This document shows, piece after piece, positions 43,304 to 46,139 of a stretch of DNA of 46,139 bases. Within the stretch, counting starts at the first letter, position 1; every line of letters starts with the position of its first letter. The stretch covers positions 1-46,139 of the forward strand of contig CANHKG010000010.1 in NCBI GenBank assembly GCA_947460455.1, given 5' to 3'. Both the position numbers and the translations under genes were made by a program. The DNA is from Rhodospirillales bacterium (lineage in GTDB: Bacteria > Pseudomonadota > Alphaproteobacteria > Acetobacterales > Acetobacteraceae). Under the pieces are notes generated by a model that saw only the letters and a program-made list of their open reading frames with translations, had not been told where the DNA came from and made no database searches.

Positions 43304-45277
43304 CTATTCCGCGGCGGCCGGCAGGGCGGCGGGCTTGCGGGCGGCGACGCCGACGCGCCAGCGCCGGTCCGTGAGGCTGACCACGCCGCCCAAAGCCATC
43401 ACCAGCGCGCCGAGCCAGATCCAGGAGACGATGGGCTTGTGCCAGGCACGCACGATCCAGCCGACCTGGGCGTCGCCTTCACCCAGCGCCAGATAGAGAT
43501 CGGCGGAGAGGCCGGTGCGGATGGCGGTCAGCGCGGTGGTCTGGCGCTGCACGGTGAAGGTGCGGCGCTGGGGGTGCATCTCGTCGATCACGGTGCCGCC
43601 GCGCTTCACCTCGATCACGGCTTCGTCGGCCACGTAGTTGGGGCCGGGAACCCGGCGAACCTCGCGCAGGGTGAGGGTGTAGCCGGCAATGTCGATGTGG
43701 TCGCCGGGGCGCAGGGCCTCGATGCGCTCCTGCTCGAAGGCGGAGGCGGAGACGCCGGCCACCAGCACGGCCATGCCGAAATGCGCCAGCGACATGCCAT
43801 AGGCGGCGCGCGGCAGGCCGGCGGCGCGGCGCCAGGAGTCGCGCAGCGGTGCGCGGAACAGGCGGATGCGCTCGCCCCATTCCGCCAGCACGCCAGCGGC
43901 GATCCAGGCGGCCAGCCCGAGGCCGAGGATGGCGAGCACGGCATGGAAGCCCGAGAGATACAGGCCCACCAGCACCACGAGCAGCGCGAAGCCGAAGGCC
44001 ACCCAGAGGCGCTGCAGCGCGGCGGTGAGATCCCCGCGCTTCCAGGCCAGCAGCGGGCCAACGGCCATCGCCACCAGCAGCGGGGTCATCAGCGGGAGGA
44101 AGGTGCGGTTGTAGAACGGCGGGCCGACGGAGATCTTCAGCCCGAACGCGTCCATGAACAGCGGATACAGCGTGCCCAGCAGCACCGTGCCGGTGGCGGT
44201 GGCGAGCAGGAGGTTGTTCAGCACAAGCGCGCCCTCGCGCGAGATCGGCGCGAACAACCCGCCGCCCTGCAGCGCCGGCGCGCGCCAGGCGTAGAGGGTG
44301 AAGGAGCCGCCGATGGCGATGATGAGCAGGCCGAGGATGAACACGCCACGCGCTGGGTCCACCGCGAAGGCATGCACGGAGCTGAGCACGCCGGAGCGCA
44401 CCAGGAAGGTACCGACCAAGGCGAGGCCGAAGGTGAGCAGGGCGAGCAGGATGGTCCAGCTCTTCATCGTGTCCCGCCGTTCCACCACGATGGCCGAATG
44501 GATCAGCGCGGTGCCGGAAAGCCAGGGCAGCAGGGAGGCGTTCTCCACCGGGTCCCAGAACCACCAGCCGCCCCAGCCCAGCGTGTAGTACGCCCACCAG
44601 GAGCCAAGCGCGATGCCGACCGTCAGCGCGCACCACGACACCAGCGCCCAGGGCCGCACCCAGCGCGCCCAGGCGGCATCGACGCGGCCCTCGATCAATG
44701 CCGCGACGGCGAACGCAAACGCCACCGAGGAGCCGACATAGCCGAGGTACAGAAACGGGGGATGGAACGCCAATCCGGGGTCCTGCAGCACCGGGTTGAG
44801 CCCGTGCCCGTCCGCCGGCGCGGGAATGACGCGAGTGAAGGGGTTCGATGTCGCCAGGATGAACAGCAGGAACCCCGTGGCCACCATGCCCTGCACCGCC
44901 AGCACGCGGGCGCGCAATTCCCGCGGCAGGTTGCCCCCGAAGCTCGCCACCGCCGCGCCGCAGAGCGAGAGGATGAGCACCCAGAGGAGCATCGAACCCT
45001 CATGGTTCCCCCAAACGCCGCTGATCTTGTAGAGCATGGGCTTCGCGGAGTGGCTGTTCTCCACCACGTTGCTCACGCTGAAATCGCTGGTCACATAAGC
45101 GTGGGTCAGCGCGGCGAAGGACAGCGCCACCATGGCAAATTGGCCCAACGCCGCACTGCGCCCCACCGCCATCCAACCGGACAAGCGGCGGGCCGCACCG
45201 GCCAGCGGCACGATGGATTGGACGAGCGCCAGGCAAAGCGCCAACGCCAACGCGAAATGACCAAGCTCGATGAACAT
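43304..45277 (-). CDS. ccmF: Cytochrome c haem lyase subunit CcmF
   Basis: 657 aa from ATG 45277. It is a polytopic membrane protein that attaches haem to apocytochrome c with CcmH and CcmI. The tryptophan-rich WWD domain is WGGWWFWDPVENASLLPW (235-252). Conserved histidines occur around GVWGNHEGSMLLW (about 88-100) and LAFHPPFLYLGYVG (169-182). A large periplasmic loop lies near the C-terminus. The upstream gene is not ccmE, which usually precedes ccmF; instead there is a 195-bp palindrome and a PII gene. Confidence 0.96.
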   Translation of the reverse strand: MFIELGHFALALALCLALVQSIVPLAGAARRLSGWMAVGRSAALGQFAMVALSFAALTHAYVTSDFSVSNVVENSHSAKPMLYKISGVWGNHEGSMLLWVLILSLCGAAVASFGGNLPRELRARVLAVQGMVATGFLLFILATSNPFTRVIPAPADGHGLNPVLQDPGLAFHPPFLYLGYVGSSVAFAFAVAALIEGRVDAAWARWVRPWALVSWCALTVGIALGSWWAYYTLGWGGWWFWDPVENASLLPWLSGTALIHSAIVVERRDTMKSWTILLALLTFGLALVGTFLVRSGVLSSVHAFAVDPARGVFILGLLIIAIGGSFTLYAWRAPALQGGGLFAPISREGALVLNNLLLATATGTVLLGTLYPLFMDAFGLKISVGPPFYNRTFLPLMTPLLVAMAVGPLLAWKRGDLTAALQRLWVAFGFALLVVLVGLYLSGFHAVLAILGLGLAAWIAAGVLAEWGERIRLFRAPLRDSWRRAAGLPRAAYGMSLAHFGMAVLVAGVSASAFEQERIEALRPGDHIDIAGYTLTLREVRRVPGPNYVADEAVIEVKRGGTVIDEMHPQRRTFTVQRQTTALTAIRTGLSADLYLALGEGDAQVGWIVRAWHKPIVSWIWLGALVMALGGVVSLTDRRWRVGVAARKPAALPAAAE

Positions 45278-45331
45278 CCGTGCACCCGCGAACCCGCGAC
45301 GATCTAGCGGAACGTGGTGCGGAGGGGAAGG

Positions 45332-45526
45332 AAGGCCAGGGCCCTGCCCTGGACCCGCCAGGGACCTGAGGTCCCTGGACCCACATGTTTTGTTCCGCCT
45401 TCGGCGGGGAGGGGCCGTCGAGGCGGTGGAGAGACCCGGGCGGCCCCTCCCCGCCGAAGGCGGAAAAGGTCGAGGGGTCTGGGGCCTAAGGCCCCAGTGG
45501 GGTCCAGGGGCAAAGCCCCTGGCCTT
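45332..45526. repeat. 195-bp nested palindromic extragenic element
   Basis: A giant imperfect palindrome built of five hairpins: 45336-45352, 45358-45378, 45393-45465, 45479-45497 and 45504-45522. The central one has perfect 25-bp arms (45393-45417 and 45441-45465). The two left hairpins mirror the two right ones with paired base changes. The element begins AAGGCC and ends GGCCTT. It fills the gap between the PII gene and ccmF and probably terminates PII transcription. Confidence 0.8.
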
Positions 45527-45534
45527 GCTCCCCT

Positions 45535-45873
45535 TTACAGCGCGTCCGCCTGGGTTTCGCCGGTTCGGATGCGGATGGCGCGGCCGAGGTCGGTGACGAA
45601 GATTTTGCCGTCGCCGATGCGGCCGGTATGGGCGCCGCGTTGGATGGCGTCCACCACCTGGTCCACCTGGGTGTCGTCCACCATGATTTCGAGCTTGGTC
45701 TTGGGCAGCAGGTTGGTGGTGTATTCGGCGCCGCGGTAGATTTCGGCCTGGCCTTTCTGGCGGCCATAGCCACGGGCTTCCGTCACGGTCATGCCGGAGA
45801 GGCCGAGCGGGGCGAGGGCGTCGCGGACATCTTCCAGCTTGTGCGGCTTGATGACGGCGATAACCAGCTTCAC
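45535..45873 (-). CDS. Nitrogen regulatory protein P-II
   Basis: 112 aa from a GTG at 45873 with GGAGG about 8 nt upstream. PII trimers sense 2-oxoglutarate, ATP/ADP and, through uridylylation, glutamine. The T-loop tyrosine is Y51 (YRGAEYTTN), and the signatures VTEARGYGRQKGQAE and GRIGDGKIFVTDLGRAIRIRTGE are intact. GlnB and GlnK cannot be told apart here: neither glnA nor amtB is adjacent. A sigma-54-like box lies just upstream, fitting nitrogen control. Confidence 0.95.
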   Translation of the reverse strand: MKLVIAVIKPHKLEDVRDALAPLGLSGMTVTEARGYGRQKGQAEIYRGAEYTTNLLPKTKLEIMVDDTQVDQVVDAIQRGAHTGRIGDGKIFVTDLGRAIRIRTGETQADAL

Positions 45874-45900
45874 CTGCGGTGCCTCCGTGGCGTTGTGCGG

Positions 45901-45916
45901 TGCGGCATTTGTGCCA
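45901..45916 (-). promoter_or_regulatory. Candidate sigma-54 promoter of the PII gene
   Basis: On the minus strand, TGGCACAAATGCCGCA has a perfect -24 TGGCAC and a GC dinucleotide 10 nt after the GG. The -12 box is CCGCA rather than TTGCA. The predicted start near 45890 leaves a 17-nt leader with the ribosome site. Confidence is limited by the weak -12 box. Confidence 0.4.
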
Positions 45917-46139
45917 TTGCCGGGGCCTGGGCGTCAGCCGGAAAGTGCGGTCGCGCGATTTTTTCCGGTTCGTGCCCTGGACGGATCGGCGGATGTGACC
46001 GATGTTTCGCCTTGCGTGGCGCGCCGATCGGCGTGGCGCGCAGCCGGCCTGGGGTGCCACGACCGATCGAGGTCGTCCTGCGGCCGTGTCGCGAGAGCGG
46101 GTGCCGTGGAGAAGCGCGGCCCCATTCGCACCATGGACC
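45917..46139. other. Right-edge region without a convincing gene
   Basis: A 66-codon minus-strand frame (45934-46134) has no recognisable domain or ribosome site. The region holds a 9-bp direct repeat (GTGGCGCGC at 46016-46024 and 46033-46041, 17 bp apart) and an inverted repeat (ACGACC 46059-46064, GGTCGT 46071-46076). These could be protein-binding sites upstream of the PII gene, or belong to a gene beyond the edge. Confidence 0.4.

Noticed and set aside
42404-45307. 967-codon plus-strand open frame
   Set aside because: Antisense to ccmF, ccmG and ccmH, which are unmistakable. Composition is low-complexity and typical of GC-rich shadows.

Overview
The window is GC-rich DNA with strongly G/C-biased third codon positions. 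It reads as an alphaproteobacterium, most likely of the Acetobacteraceae/Rhodospirillales. That placement is inferred from the kdsD-lptC-lptA-lptB-rpoN-hpf order, the DUF2336, DUF1150 and CycH-type CcmI proteins, and the style of GC-rich extragenic palindromes. No rRNA gene is present to confirm it.

Left end (1-4930): a compact type II-C CRISPR-Cas9 locus. It holds the end of a repeat-spacer array (five complete 36-nt repeats; the array continues off the left edge), then cas2, cas1 and a 1047-aa cas9 on the minus strand, then a tracrRNA on the plus strand beyond the cas9 start. The tracrRNA anti-repeat shows that the array is read on the plus strand, toward the cas genes. Each repeat contains a candidate promoter, and cas9 and tracrRNA appear to share one overlapping divergent promoter. 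The cas1 3' end looks frameshifted at a run of six Gs.

4930-5775 holds two weakly supported hypothetical genes and two long hairpins. 5776-17640 (minus strand) carries a CoA-transferase, an MFS transporter, a secreted or periplasmic alpha/beta hydrolase, both glutamate synthase subunits (gltB, gltD) separated by two DUF2059 genes, and an NDUFA9-like NAD(P)-binding protein. A tRNA-Leu(CAG) follows.

17975-24412 (plus strand) is an envelope and regulation block: a RNase D-type exonuclease, kdsD, lptC, lptA, lptB, rpoN and hpf. A near-consensus sigma-54 promoter lies just before rpoN. Then come an Hsp20 gene with a TTG start and a frameshifted DUF1150 gene (minus), followed by def-fmt-truA (plus). 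27796-31681 (minus) carries a lipoprotein gene and the lysine-pathway pair dapD-dapE with two paralogous membrane-protein genes. 31852-35785 (plus) carries a PAS-GGDEF cyclase, a DUF2336 protein and an epoxide hydrolase.

36018-45873 holds an SDR dehydrogenase, a spermidine-synthase-like membrane protein, a secreted thermonuclease and an HCCA-isomerase-like protein. It ends with the cytochrome c maturation operon ccmF-ccmG-ccmH-ccmI and a PII gene. Between ccmF and the PII gene lies a 195-bp nested palindrome. A second type of extragenic element occurs twice, at 24417-24533 and 40883-40993.

The Cas9 system belongs to a known class. The less expected signals are the cas9/tracrRNA shared promoter, the cas1-cas2 junction, the tandem sigma-54-like boxes before rpoN, and the structured extragenic elements.
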